From: Candidatus Rifleibacteriota bacterium
GTDB taxonomy: Bacteria; Muiribacteriota; Ozemobacteria; Ozemobacterales; Ozemobacteraceae
Direction of reading: 5' to 3'
Assembly (NCBI GenBank): GCA_015233565.1
Contig: JADFXM010000016.1
Span: forward strand, 62,001-126,000
DNA: 64,000 nucleotides
The translations under genes were made by a program, and so were the position numbers. How positions within the stretch are numbered: the stretch's first letter is position 1; every line of letters starts with the position of its first letter. Shown one piece after another: positions 28,943-38,289 of the stretch. The notes under the pieces were generated by a model that made no database searches, was not told the origin of the DNA, and saw only the letters and a list, made by a program, of their open reading frames with translations.

Positions 28943-31432
28943 ATGGATCAGGCACCCAGGATTTGCCCAAAATGTGGACAAGCTAATTTTCCGATAGCAG
29001 AATTTTGCAGGCACTGTGGAGAACCGATGTTTGAGATGGGAACCCTTGCCCGCTCGACTTTCCTTCAAAGGACGGTTGGGCAACTGGTTGATGGGCTCTT
29101 TTGGATAATCGACGAGCTGATAAGGTGGTGGGAGATAGGGAAAATCACTTTTCGATTGAAGGCCCTGCGAAAAAATCGGGCACGCTTGATGAAAACAATT
29201 AATGAATCCGGTTCAGAAGAAAGCAGGACAACTCCTGAGAAAGAAGCTCTTTTAAAAATTTCCGAAGATATTTCCAGACTTTCCAATCGGGAAGATTTTT
29301 TGCGCAAAAGAAGCTGGCAGATGACCCCGGAAGTTCTTCTGGCGGCAATCCTGATTGTTTTTGTTTGTGGAATAATGTTCGTGAAGCCCCGAAACCAGGG
29401 ATTGAAGATTGCACCCACTACAATTGTTTCAGTGGCGGGTGATATAAAAAATGTTGTTGAAATCCCAATTTTTGGAATGAACTCCGTGATTACTTCAGCA
29501 GGTTGGCTGGAGGACAGGTTTTTTGTCGGAGGTGACGGAGGAGTATTGGAAATAAATTTGCGAACCCGTCAGGTTGCTCGGGTTGCTCCATTACCACCAA
29601 CTTTTTTCTGCCGAAGTATCGTCCCGGAAAACGAAGGAAAAATTCTTTTATCTGGATATGACGGAGTTTTTTCATTGGATTCAACCGGCTTGAAGCCAAT
29701 TTATGATAAAGAAAGCTTCTCGGGCGCTTTGATCAATTGCCTGGCTCAAGTTAAAGGTGGCCATTTAATCGGAACTTTAGGTTCAGGGATTTTTTCCGCC
29801 CGTTTAGGAAAAATTTCAAACATCCTTTCGACCAATGGATTGGGGATACTTGGTTTCACTTGGTTTGAGGGAGAGTGTTGGGTTTTGCATGAAAAGGGTA
29901 TTTTAAAAGGTTCGGGTTCGGAATTTTCTCAGGTATCGCTTCCTTCAATTGAAGGAAGAAGACTTTTTTCTATTTCCGCTTCAGATAAAGCGATATACAT
30001 TGGTACTGACAATGGATTAATAGCTGGTTACCGGGAGGAAAAAAATTGGATTTGGTCCAATATTTCAGCCGAAGGGGTAGTTCCAAGAAAAATAAATGAC
30101 ATTCTCGTTGTAAATGGAGTGGTCCTTGTTTTGGCAGAGGAAGGGCTATTTCGACTTTCCGGGACAAGTTTAAAGAAAATTTCTAACCCTGCTGGTGGAA
30201 AAATAATGTCAATAGGCAAGCAATGCCTTGGAATAGCAGGAAAAGATAAAGCTGTTTTTTACTTCTTTGGTGTTTCAGAAGCTCTTGCAGAGGCTATTTC
30301 GCCTCTGCCGGTCATTGGGTCTTTTACTATTCCCGCAACTCCGACAAATCCTTTGATTCAAAAACAGCAAACTGCAGATATCCCCTCTGATCGAAAAACC
30401 CCTGATCAAATTCTGTCTCAATCTGTGACTCAATCTGCTGTTTCACCCTTGAACCCTACGGTTACTCAGTCTGATGCTCAGCTTCAACAGAAAAATATCT
30501 CTTCTTTCAACCTTCCCAACAATTCCTCAACTAATTCTCCAGTGAATTCCTCGATCAATACTCCAGTTAATTCACTAACTTCCTCACAGCCGTCTTCAAC
30601 CGGCCTTCCTTCTGTTTTATTTAATACATTCATTTCTTCTCTTGGATGGGGAGCTGGTTCCCTTTGGGTAGGAACTGCAAACGACGGATTATGGCGCTTA
30701 AACGGTGACAACTGGATAAACTATTCACGAAAGAATAACACACTTGGTGATGACCAGATCGTTTCTATTTTCGTGGTTAAGGGTCGTCCTTACTTCTATT
30801 CCTGGCTAATGGGATTATGTACTTTCGAAAACGAAAACATCAAAACCATTCTTTCACCCAAAGATTCAACAGATTTACTTTCCCTCACGGGTGATTCCAC
30901 TTCTCTCTTTTTTCTCTTCGAAGGCGGGATAATTAAACGCTTAAAAGATTCCGGAGAATTTGAAGAATTCGAGCGTGTTTCACCTGATTTTTCAAAGAAT
31001 TCCCGCTTTCTTCATATCTTTGAAGGGAAAGCTTTTGTGGTTACCGACCAGGGAATTGTTATGAAAAATCCACAGGGAAATTGGGTAGTGGCTACTTTTG
31101 AAAATCAAGTTCCGAAGCAGAAAGCTGTTTTTTCACTTTCCAATGGAACCAGTCAGATTTATACTGCTTTGAACGATGGGCGAATTTATATTTTCGAAAA
31201 GAATAAAATTGCATTTGGCGGAAAAATGGATAACTCGCCGAAATATTCCTGTTTCTCGAAGTCTCCAATATTTGGTGATGGAAACAAACTATATACAATT
31301 GAAAATAGAGCATTGAAGACGCTTTCGATAGGAAGTCCCATCTCTTTCTCATCTTTCGCGCATATTCCGGAGAAGAAAAAGGTTTTTTTTGCAAATTCCC
31401 AAGGTTTAAAGGATGTCCAGGTAGATTTTTAG
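28943..31432 (+). CDS. Zinc-ribbon membrane protein with beta-propeller sensor
   Basis: The 829-residue product starts with GAGGAA ten bases before its ATG. Residues about 6-30 form a zinc ribbon with two CxxC pairs (CPKCGQ and CRHCGE). A charged segment leads to one membrane helix at about 133-150. The remainder is rich in repeats such as ENGL/GVFSLD and WNGLWRLNG-like strands typical of the two-component-regulator propeller, interrupted by a Ser/Asn/Pro/Thr/Gln-rich linker at about 470-550. The order zinc ribbon (inside), helix, propeller (outside) suggests a receptor-like or stress-monitoring role. There is no kinase domain. It lies 18 bases after the ferredoxin-ligase gene and is probably co-transcribed with it. 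Confidence 0.78.
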   Translation: MDQAPRICPKCGQANFPIAEFCRHCGEPMFEMGTLARSTFLQRTVGQLVDGLFWIIDELIRWWEIGKITFRLKALRKNRARLMKTINESGSEESRTTPEKEALLKISEDISRLSNREDFLRKRSWQMTPEVLLAAILIVFVCGIMFVKPRNQGLKIAPTTIVSVAGDIKNVVEIPIFGMNSVITSAGWLEDRFFVGGDGGVLEINLRTRQVARVAPLPPTFFCRSIVPENEGKILLSGYDGVFSLDSTGLKPIYDKESFSGALINCLAQVKGGHLIGTLGSGIFSARLGKISNILSTNGLGILGFTWFEGECWVLHEKGILKGSGSEFSQVSLPSIEGRRLFSISASDKAIYIGTDNGLIAGYREEKNWIWSNISAEGVVPRKINDILVVNGVVLVLAEEGLFRLSGTSLKKISNPAGGKIMSIGKQCLGIAGKDKAVFYFFGVSEALAEAISPLPVIGSFTIPATPTNPLIQKQQTADIPSDRKTPDQILSQSVTQSAVSPLNPTVTQSDAQLQQKNISSFNLPNNSSTNSPVNSSINTPVNSLTSSQPSSTGLPSVLFNTFISSLGWGAGSLWVGTANDGLWRLNGDNWINYSRKNNTLGDDQIVSIFVVKGRPYFYSWLMGLCTFENENIKTILSPKDSTDLLSLTGDSTSLFFLFEGGIIKRLKDSGEFEEFERVSPDFSKNSRFLHIFEGKAFVVTDQGIVMKNPQGNWVVATFENQVPKQKAVFSLSNGTSQIYTALNDGRIYIFEKNKIAFGGKMDNSPKYSCFSKSPIFGDGNKLYTIENRALKTLSIGSPISFSSFAHIPEKKKVFFANSQGLKDVQVDF

Positions 31433-31795
31433 TTTGAGCACAGCCACGTTTAACGCGTACCATTAATTTGAAAAAATCGGCCCACCAAATTTACAAAAAA
31501 AAGAGATTGTATGAAAATAGCTGAATTTACATTTTTGGAACTTGCCTCTAATACCAATCCCATAAAATACGTGTATCACCCCAGGAACATTGATTTGATC
31601 AAAATGAAGTTGGATCGGTATATTTTCCAAGAAAACACGGAACTTTCATGAAAATAAGGAACCCTTACGCCCAACTCCTATTTGCACCGACCTGAAGCAC
31701 GAAATAGGTCAGATGAACGAACTAATTGAAATTGGTATAAAGTCCAGAATTCAGGAATAAAGGTGAAACTTTGTGATTAAGAGAGACTTTGAAAA
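31433..31795. other. Intergenic region, 363 bp, with repeat B
   Basis: The region contains repeat B copy 2 (31551-31606), which lies inside a 46-codon open frame (31511-31651) that I do not accept as a gene. No promoter or terminator is clear. Confidence 0.6.
31551..31606 (-). repeat. Dispersed repeat B, copy 2 (inverted to 13400-13456)
   Basis: The sequence from ATACCAATCCC to GATCAAAATG is the reverse complement of 13400-13456 with scattered substitutions and almost no length change. Confidence 0.8.
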
Positions 31796-32548
31796 TTGGA
31801 AACAATCTCTCTTCTGACGATTGCCCTAATCATGGGGTTTGTCGATAGCGCATTGGGGATGATGTATGGAACGGTCCTCAGTCCGCTTCTTATTTTATTG
31901 AATTATAGCAGTAAGGATGTGGTTCCTGCGGTTCTTATTTCACAGGCCATCGATTGTTTCATTTCTTCTTACAGACATCATCGTTTAAAAAACGCGGACT
32001 TCAGCTCTGGTACAACAGATCGCCACATTGCTGAAACTGTCATCTGGTTCGGTGTTTTCGCTTGCCTCGTTGGAGTGTACGTTTCCAATTTAATTTCTCC
32101 AATAGCGCTGAACACCTATATTGGACTATTGGTAACTGTTGTTGGAATAATGATCCTTCTGGGAAAATCCATGACTCTTACAAATTCGAAAATCTACGTC
32201 CTGGGTTTTGTCAGCGCCTTCAACAAAGCTTTGTCTGGCGGTGGGTTCGGCCCTCTTATCGCTGGTGGGCAGTTTCTTTTCGAAGGCCGCTGTCAAAAGG
32301 GTGCTATTGGCAGTGCAGATTTGGCTAAAGCTCCGATTTGTCTTTTCAGTTTTTTACTTTGGGCGTTTTCCAAAGGGCTTCCTCCTGTGGCTTTATTTTT
32401 GCCGCTATCTGTTGGTGCGGCTATTGGAGCATATATTGGGCCAAAATATCTGAGCATGACAAAATCCCGGGAAAAGCTAACAAAAATCGTAGGTTTTCTG
32501 GTTCTGTTAGAAGGAACAGCTGTTCTACACAAGGTTTTTGTGAAATAA
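31796..32548 (+). CDS. TauE/SafE-family membrane transporter
   Basis: The 250-residue protein has about seven to eight hydrophobic segments and begins ETISLLTIALIMGFVDSALG, followed by MMYGTVLSPLLILL, the hallmark first repeat of TauE/SafE permeases; the second repeat appears near GFVSAFNKALSGGGFGP. Members carry sulfite, sulfoacetate or other small organic and inorganic anions across the inner membrane. The start is a TTG with AGAGAG upstream. CysD and CysN-CysC genes follow, so sulfate or sulfite transport in support of sulfur activation is a sensible inference. A gap of 220 bases, largely filled by repeat E, separates it from cysD. Confidence 0.85.
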   Translation: METISLLTIALIMGFVDSALGMMYGTVLSPLLILLNYSSKDVVPAVLISQAIDCFISSYRHHRLKNADFSSGTTDRHIAETVIWFGVFACLVGVYVSNLISPIALNTYIGLLVTVVGIMILLGKSMTLTNSKIYVLGFVSAFNKALSGGGFGPLIAGGQFLFEGRCQKGAIGSADLAKAPICLFSFLLWAFSKGLPPVALFLPLSVGAAIGAYIGPKYLSMTKSREKLTKIVGFLVLLEGTAVLHKVFVK

Positions 32549-32587
32549 AATAATTCCATTAATGGAGGAAACACCTCTGAAAAATTT

Positions 32588-32737
32588 GCTGGTATAACGT
32601 TTCCAAAATACAGTTGCAGATTCAGTCAGTACATAAATTTCGATTTGATACAGGGTGGTTGCCATGTTTTCAGATTCTGGACTTATTGCACATTAGCCAC
32701 TTTTGGAAACTTTTTCGCAATGTTATTTTGGAAACTC
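32588..32737 (+). repeat. Dispersed repeat E, copy 1, upstream of cysD
   Basis: This ~150 bp segment is a diverged direct copy of 37644-37791; shared blocks include TTAGCCACTTTTG and CAATGTTATTTTGGAAA. It ends 31 bases before the cysD start. Confidence 0.7.
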
Positions 32738-32768
32738 ACTACTATTTGGAGCCGGGGGGGGGCAAAAC

Positions 32769-33695
32769 ATGACATCATATAATCTCTCATATCTCAAAAC
32801 CCTCGAATCAGAATCTATACACATCATGCGGGAGGTGGCAGCGGAATTCAAGAACCCTGTCATGCTATATTCAGTTGGTAAAGATTCCAGTGTAATGGTG
32901 CGATTGGCTCAAAAAGCTTTTTTCCCTGGGAAATTTCCATTTCCGCTGATGCATATTGACACCGGGTACAAATTTCCTGAGATGTACTCCTTTCGTGACG
33001 AATTTTGCCGCCAGATAGAAGCTAACCTGATTATCGAAAGGGACGAACATTCTATTGCCGAGGGGTGTAATCCGCTTAAAGTGGGTGTTGATAAATGTTG
33101 CAGTTTTTTGAAGACAGGCGCTTTATTGGAAGCCATTAAGAAACATCGTTTCGATGCTGCATTCGGTGGTGCCAGAAGAGAAGAAGAAAAGTCAAGAGCC
33201 AAAGAACGGGTATTTTCCCTTCGTGACGCATACGGACAATGGGATCCAAAGCGTCAGCGCCCCGAACTGTGGGATCTTTTCAACACTCGAATAAATGAAG
33301 ACGAAACTATGCGCGTCTTCCCTTTAAGTAACTGGACAGAACAGGATATTTGGGAATACATCAAACTGGAAAAAATTCCCATCGTTCCAATTTATTTTGC
33401 ATGCGAAAGAGAAGTTATTGTTCGCAACGGAATACTCATCCCTCTTTCTTCTTGCTCTTCCGGGGAAAATAAAGCAAGTGTAGCAGATGCCACTGAAAAA
33501 AGAGAAAAACTGATGTGCCGCTTCCGCTCCCTGGGTTGCATTCCCTGTACTGGAGCCATCGCCTCATCGGCAGCAACTCTCGACGAGATAATAAAAGAAG
33601 TGCGAGCTGCGAGAAAATCCGAACGGGAAAATCGCGTAATCGATCTGACAAGTGACAGTTCCATGGAGCAAAAAAAAAGAGAGGGGTATTTCTGA
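32769..33695 (+). CDS. cysD: Sulfate adenylyltransferase subunit 2
   Basis: The 308-residue protein is CysD, the ATP-pyrophosphatase-type catalytic subunit that makes adenosine 5'-phosphosulfate (APS) from sulfate and ATP. The PP-loop [14 protein letters not shown] (about residues 36-49) and [16 protein letters not shown] are diagnostic, as are [10 protein letters not shown] and the conserved C-terminal CIPCTGA. The ATG 32769 follows a G-rich ribosome-binding stretch (GGAGCCGGGGGGGG) and gives the usual family length; the upstream frame through repeat E is spurious. Its stop overlaps the next ATG by one base, so it is translationally coupled to cysNC. Confidence 0.96.
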   Translation: MTSYNLSYLKTLESESIHIMREVAAEFKNPVMLYSVGKDSSVMVRLAQKAFFPGKFPFPLMHIDTGYKFPEMYSFRDEFCRQIEANLIIERDEHSIAEGCNPLKVGVDKCCSFLKTGALLEAIKKHRFDAAFGGARREEEKSRAKERVFSLRDAYGQWDPKRQRPELWDLFNTRINEDETMRVFPLSNWTEQDIWEYIKLEKIPIVPIYFACEREVIVRNGILIPLSSCSSGENKASVADATEKREKLMCRFRSLGCIPCTGAIASSAATLDEIIKEVRAARKSERENRVIDLTSDSSMEQKKREGYF

Positions 33696-35674
33696 TGTTA
33701 TACGGTGAGAAATCCCTTCTGCGCTTTTCCACTACTGGCAGTGTTGATGATGGCAAATCCACCCTCATTGGAAGGCTCCTTTACGAAACAAAGTCTATTT
33801 ATGAGGATCAGTATGCCGGGGTTGAACGAGCTTCCCTCCGCAAAGGGCTGAAAGATGTTGAATTGGCATATCTTCTCGACGGTCTGGCAGCAGAACGTGA
33901 ACAAGGCATAACTATCGATGTGGCCTATCGCTATTTTGAAACTCCGAAGAGAAAATTTATCATAGCTGACACTCCTGGCCATGTGCAGTACACCAGAAAT
34001 ATGATCACAGGAGTGTCAAGAAGTGATTGCGCGATTATTCTCATCGATGCCCGCAACGGGGTCCAAATTCAATCAAAGCGGCACGGTTTAATACTCTCCC
34101 TTTTGCAAATTCCTCATCTGATGGTAGCTGTCAATAAAATGGATTTGGTTGATTATTCTGAAACATCCTTTGCGAACATTGTTGCCGAATTTGAGAATTT
34201 TTCCCAAAAATTAGACATTCAAGACATAACGTATATTCCTGTTTCAGCGCTCAAAGGAGATAATATCGTTGAGAAGAGCCGAAAAATGCCATGGTATGAC
34301 GGAAGCTCACTTCTTCATTGCCTCGAAAGTGCCCATGTTACAGGCAATCGGAATCTGGTTGATTTTCGTTTTCCAGTTCAGTATGTCATCAGGCCGCATC
34401 AGGATTTTAGGGGATTTGCCGGCAAAGTAATCTCCGGGACGATCGCTCCTGGAGAAGAAATTGTCGTTCTTCCATCACGGGATAGGGCACGGATTGAAAC
34501 CATAGCAACCTTTGATGGCGAATTATCTGAGGCATTTGCCCAGCAGTCCGTGGCTCTGGAACTGGACAGAGAAATCGACGTGAGCCGGGGGGACATGATC
34601 GTCCGAAAGAAGAATATTCCCCAGGCTGACACGCACCTGGATGCCACAATCTGTTGGATGGACGAAGAGGCTTCTTCCAAGGCAACTTCTTTCATCCTGA
34701 AGCATACGACAAGAAATGTGCGGGCTTATATAAGAAAAATAATCTATAAAATAGACGTTAACACACTTCACAGAGAGCAGGCAGATAGCTTTCTGCTGAA
34801 CGAAATTGGAAGAGTTGAGATAGACACCGCCTCTCCCATCTTTTTCGACCCTTATCGTTTAAATCACGCGACTGGCAGTTTTATACTCATTGATCCATTA
34901 ACGAACAAAACTGTTGCAGCAGGAATGATCAGGAATACTTCTCGAGAGATAAATAATGATACGGATGATTCCTCTTCCACAAATGGTTTAGTAACAGGAT
35001 TTAATGAACCCGGAAAAGCTGTTGAGTCTTCTGACAGCAGAAAAGCTTCAAAAGTCCCTGTAACGCCTGTTTTAAAATCTTCCAATCTCATTTGGAGCGA
35101 TTTGAATATTCCCCGTGAGGCCAGAGAAAAAAGAAACTCCCACCCAGCAGCAGTTCTTTGGTTTACAGGCTATTCCGGCGCTGGAAAATCGACAATAGCC
35201 AAGCTCCTGGAGAAAAAACTGTTTGATTCAGGGCACCAGACGATGCTTCTGGATGGTGACAACCTAAGGCATGGTTTGTGCAGAGACTTGGGCTTTTCCG
35301 AACAGGACAGAAATGAAAATATTCGCCGTGCAGGCGAAGTTGCACGACTGTTTTTTGAAGCTGGCCATGTTGTGCTGTGTTCATTCATCTCTCCCTTTGT
35401 CAAAGACCGTAAGCTTGTAAGATCACTCTTTCCCGAAACCAGCTTCTTTGAAATTCACGTGAAGTGTTCTTTGGAGACCTGCATAAAACGCGATCCCAAT
35501 GGTCTCTACAAAAAAGCCCTGACTGGGCAAATTTCCGAATTTACAGGAGTAAGCTCACCTTACGAACCCCCTCCCAATCCGGAAATAGTTGTAAAAACTG
35601 ATGTTCAAAGTCCGGAACAAATCATAGAAGCCCTCTGGAGCTTGCTTAGCTCATCTAAATCTATTCGAACCTAA
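33695..35674 (+). CDS. cysNC: Bifunctional CysN-CysC: sulfate adenylyltransferase GTPase and APS kinase
   Basis: The 659-residue fusion has an N-terminal EF-Tu-like GTPase (CysN, about 1-430) with GSVDDGKSTLIGRLLY (G1), DTPGHVQYTRNM (G3) and NKMDLV (G4), which drives APS formation by CysD. After a Ser/Asp/Lys-rich linker, APS kinase (CysC, about 475-655) shows the P-loop FTGYSGAGKSTIAKLL and LDGDNLRHGLCRDLGF. Together CysD and CysNC turn sulfate into PAPS in the cytoplasm. No PAPS reductase lies nearby, whereas a sulfotransferase is encoded at 41962-42819, which suggests PAPS is made here at least partly for sulfation. Confidence 0.96.
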   Translation: MLYGEKSLLRFSTTGSVDDGKSTLIGRLLYETKSIYEDQYAGVERASLRKGLKDVELAYLLDGLAAEREQGITIDVAYRYFETPKRKFIIADTPGHVQYTRNMITGVSRSDCAIILIDARNGVQIQSKRHGLILSLLQIPHLMVAVNKMDLVDYSETSFANIVAEFENFSQKLDIQDITYIPVSALKGDNIVEKSRKMPWYDGSSLLHCLESAHVTGNRNLVDFRFPVQYVIRPHQDFRGFAGKVISGTIAPGEEIVVLPSRDRARIETIATFDGELSEAFAQQSVALELDREIDVSRGDMIVRKKNIPQADTHLDATICWMDEEASSKATSFILKHTTRNVRAYIRKIIYKIDVNTLHREQADSFLLNEIGRVEIDTASPIFFDPYRLNHATGSFILIDPLTNKTVAAGMIRNTSREINNDTDDSSSTNGLVTGFNEPGKAVESSDSRKASKVPVTPVLKSSNLIWSDLNIPREAREKRNSHPAAVLWFTGYSGAGKSTIAKLLEKKLFDSGHQTMLLDGDNLRHGLCRDLGFSEQDRNENIRRAGEVARLFFEAGHVVLCSFISPFVKDRKLVRSLFPETSFFEIHVKCSLETCIKRDPNGLYKKALTGQISEFTGVSSPYEPPPNPEIVVKTDVQSPEQIIEALWSLLSSSKSIRT

Positions 35675-36043
35675 TTTGTTAATATTGCTCAAATCCATTG
35701 AGAAGGTGTGAAATAATTTAAAAATGGGAAGTGAAAACAATCACAAACGTTTTCTGATAGCATTCTCGTGGATTGTACTTTCGTGGGTCGGTAAATTATT
35801 CACAGCTTCTGGCATAGCCAGTGGTGGGGTATAGGGGGAGGAAGGCCCCAAGTAGATCACGAACCAACAGTAATGATGAGTGTTTCTGAACAAGATTACG
35901 TAAGGTGGTAGAATTTTTAATGCCATTAAGCATTGGCTAACACTCCATTCCTGGAAGAACGCGAAGGACATTGTCCCTAGAGTTCTTCCTCAAAAGCCAC
36001 CGACCAGGTTGGTGGTAGTTTACTTGAATGAAGGAAAAATCTC
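35675..36043. other. Intergenic region, 369 bp, with repeat C
   Basis: Repeat C copy 2 occupies about 35700-35752, resembling 13322-13383 (GAGAAGGTGTGAAAT versus GAGAAGATGTGAAAT). No other feature is supported. Confidence 0.6.
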
Positions 36044-37288
36044 ATGCAGATCCCCCAGCAGATCCAACTTCTTCTGAAATTGATCAGGTCTGACTTAAAC
36101 TCTGATTCTGAGAAAATATCAAAAATTAAATCTCACGATTGGGAAGCAATCGCAACCCTCTCGAGTACACTTGATATAAGCTCTTATCTTTTTCATAGCT
36201 TAAAAGCTAACAATCTCCTTGGGTTTCTCCCGGAAAACACAAGGGAAAGACTGTATTTCAGTTACCGTAGAACAACTATAGCCAATCTGATGCGCTATCT
36301 TGAGATTAAGCGTCTGGCCCAAGCTTTGGGAAAGGAAGGAATTTCAATAATACTTTTAAAGGGAAGTCACCTTGCAAAGTGGGTTTACAATAACATTGCC
36401 ATCCGGGAGATGTTAGACCTGGACATTCTTGTTCCTGCCCAAAAAGCCACTAAAGCATTTGAAGTTGCAAGAAGCCTTGGTTATGAAATTATTCAAGAGG
36501 AGGGTGGCCATCTTCCGGTTTTGAAAAGCATTTCAACGAAAATGATTTTGGAAATTCACCATTCTTTGAATGGGATTTACGATATGAAATTTTTTAATGA
36601 GGATGAATTGTGGAATCATAGAATTCTACTGGATTCTGAATTCGAAAATGTCTATGGTTTGGAGCTTGAAAATTTGTTGATCCATCTTTGCATCCATTTG
36701 GCATATCATCATTTCATGTTTGGACATGGATTGAGGCCATTTTGCGATATTTTGCAGATTACCAATAATCCAAAAAATTCTTTTTCCTGGGCAAAATTCC
36801 AAAAGCGGGTCATCGAAATGGGTTGTGAGCCGGGGGTAGCGCTTTGCTTGAAATTGGGAAAAGATCTTTTAGGTGTAAAAATTCCTGAAGAAGTTGAACA
36901 GGCGCTTGGAATGCCAAACATCCCAGAGGTGATTTATACCAACTCACTCAAACATGTTTTAAAACTGGAAAAGAACTTATTAAGCTGTTTCCCAGCCTTG
37001 ATTCTTCTATTTCTTGGACACGATTCATTTGAAGGTCGACTGAAAATTATTAAGAGAAGATTTTTCTCAAAAAAATACATTTCACCTTCTAATTCTCCTC
37101 AAAATTTGGGCAAAAAAAATTATTGGGAATTTCTAAGAAATCGATTGGAAACTTTTTTTACCACAATTTGGGACCTTTTGGGAAACGCTGGTGAAACGCG
37201 AAAATTTGCCAGGCATTTGATCTCTCTTGTTAGATTTCTTCATCGCGGATGGTCGAAAAAGAAAAAAACAACTTTGCAGGTAAATTAA
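36044..37288 (+). CDS. NTP_transf_5-type nucleotidyltransferase family protein, copy 1
   Basis: The 414-residue protein belongs to the nucleotidyltransferase family often found beside RiPP and polysaccharide genes: IILLKGSHLAKWVY and IREMLDLDILVP carry the strand and the two carboxylates (DLD) expected for metal binding, with GLELENLLIHLCIHLAYH further on. GAAGGA lies upstream of the ATG. It is a clear paralogue of the protein at 44292-45566, so the two flank the lasso-type genes. Family members are annotated only by homology; transfer of a nucleotide to a peptide or sugar is possible, not shown. The next gene is 619 bases away, so it may not belong to the same transcript. Confidence 0.8.
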   Translation: MQIPQQIQLLLKLIRSDLNSDSEKISKIKSHDWEAIATLSSTLDISSYLFHSLKANNLLGFLPENTRERLYFSYRRTTIANLMRYLEIKRLAQALGKEGISIILLKGSHLAKWVYNNIAIREMLDLDILVPAQKATKAFEVARSLGYEIIQEEGGHLPVLKSISTKMILEIHHSLNGIYDMKFFNEDELWNHRILLDSEFENVYGLELENLLIHLCIHLAYHHFMFGHGLRPFCDILQITNNPKNSFSWAKFQKRVIEMGCEPGVALCLKLGKDLLGVKIPEEVEQALGMPNIPEVIYTNSLKHVLKLEKNLLSCFPALILLFLGHDSFEGRLKIIKRRFFSKKYISPSNSPQNLGKKNYWEFLRNRLETFFTTIWDLLGNAGETRKFARHLISLVRFLHRGWSKKKKTTLQVN

Positions 37289-37907
37289 AACCATTCCAAA
37301 GCAGAGAATGCTATATTTCTCCCCGAAAAAAATCTCAGACTCTTGTAAAAAAACTATGGTCTTTCAAAACTTTAATCTTTATTGCTGGATTTTGAAGCTG
37401 ACAGTTGTTTTTTACATGAAATTTTGATACAATTTTTCCGAATAAAAATTTCTTTTTTTTGAATTTTCACCTAATTGGTTTGTTTTAATGCCATAGCATT
37501 TTCAAATAAAAATTGCGAAAGGGAAATTCATGTAGGTTCGCCAATTTTTAACTACTTTTGGGGGTGTGTTTTTGGTTTATTTTGTCGGGTGATGCATCTT
37601 CAATATTGAATCCTGGAAACAAGTTCTGAATTAGTAGAACATTTCTAGCATAATGTTTCCTAAATACCGTTGCATTATCAGCCAGCACATGATTTTTGAT
37701 TAGGAACGGGACGGTTGTCATTTTTCTGATTTTGGATTTGTTGTACCTTAGCCACTTTTGATGGTTTTATTCCAATGTTATTTTGGAAATGCTCTAGTGA
37801 AGTGTTGTAGCTTTTTGTATATGTAGGGGTAAAAGGTTTTTGTAATGAAATAGCGGGAATGCTGAGTAATAAATGTATTAATTCAAAGAAAAAAAGAGAG
37901 CACAAAA
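37289..37907. other. Intergenic region, 619 bp, upstream of lasso-type precursor
   Basis: The region is very AT-rich with several poly-T/poly-A stretches. It holds repeat E copy 2 (37644-37791). No gene is supported and no consensus promoter stands out, though the operon promoter must lie here. Confidence 0.6.
37644..37791 (+). repeat. Dispersed repeat E, copy 2, upstream of lasso-type genes
   Basis: This is a diverged direct copy of 32588-32737 and ends 116 bases before the precursor gene. Both copies are in the same orientation as the genes that follow. Confidence 0.7.
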
Positions 37908-38078
37908 ATGGAAAATGCGGAAATTGAGGTTGATAAAGTTTTGACAGAAAAAGTTAGCTTACCATCTGGTGAACGTAATGTCTGGCATCGGCCAATAGTT
38001 ACGCGACTTGAGATGACTAAAACAATGTTTGGTAGCGGGTCGGTTACCGATGGTGGAGTGGGATTCACTCCCATTTAA
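37908..38078 (+). CDS. Lasso-type RiPP precursor peptide
   Basis: This 56-codon gene has GAGAG seven bases before its ATG. The leader begins MENAEIEVDKVL and contains WHRPIVTRLEMTKTM (residues 26-40), which fits the lasso leader pattern Tyr/Trp-xx-Pro-x-hydrophobic ... Thr, with the essential Thr at the penultimate leader position (T39). The predicted core is FGSGSVTDGGVGFTPI (residues 41-56). Asp48 is core position 8, so an N-terminus-to-Asp8 macrolactam is possible, with Phe13 a potential plug. The leader resembles that of paeninodin-type lasso peptides as I recall it. The downstream macrolactam synthetase, RRE protein and kinases support the call. The core boundary is inferred; starting at Gly42 would give Asp7. 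Confidence 0.8.
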   Translation: MENAEIEVDKVLTEKVSLPSGERNVWHRPIVTRLEMTKTMFGSGSVTDGGVGFTPI

Positions 38079-38116
38079 GTTTTGTTTGTAAGTAAGGGTT
38101 GGCCAAGAAACGAAAA

Positions 38117-38289
38117 ATGGAAAATGCGCAAATTGAGGCTGAAAAAATGTGGCAGAAAAAATTTGCTTAGCATCCGATGAATGCGATACTTGGCATTCTC
38201 TGATGATTTCTCGACTGAAAATGACCAGAGCTATTTCCTGTGGTGGTTCCTTTTTCGATGGCCATTTCAGCACTCCAACATTTGCGTGA
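38117..38289 (+). pseudogene. Second lasso-type precursor copy, decayed or re-started
   Basis: From ATG 38117 the sequence parallels the first precursor (MENAQIEAEK versus MENAEIEVDK) but a one-base loss brings a stop after 17 codons. In the restored frame it reads WHSLMISRLKMTRAI followed by SCGGSFFDGHFSTPTFA, again with Asp at core position 8. That frame is open from GTG 38149 with GAGG ten bases upstream, giving a 46-codon alternative gene whose TGA overlaps the GTG of the synthetase. The leader Pro and the penultimate Thr are lost (Leu and Ala), which argues for decay. Whether it is translated is unresolved. Confidence 0.7.

Noticed and set aside
31511..31651. 46-codon plus-strand frame across repeat B copy 2
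   Set aside because: It is Lys/Ile-rich with no Shine-Dalgarno. Nothing supports expression.
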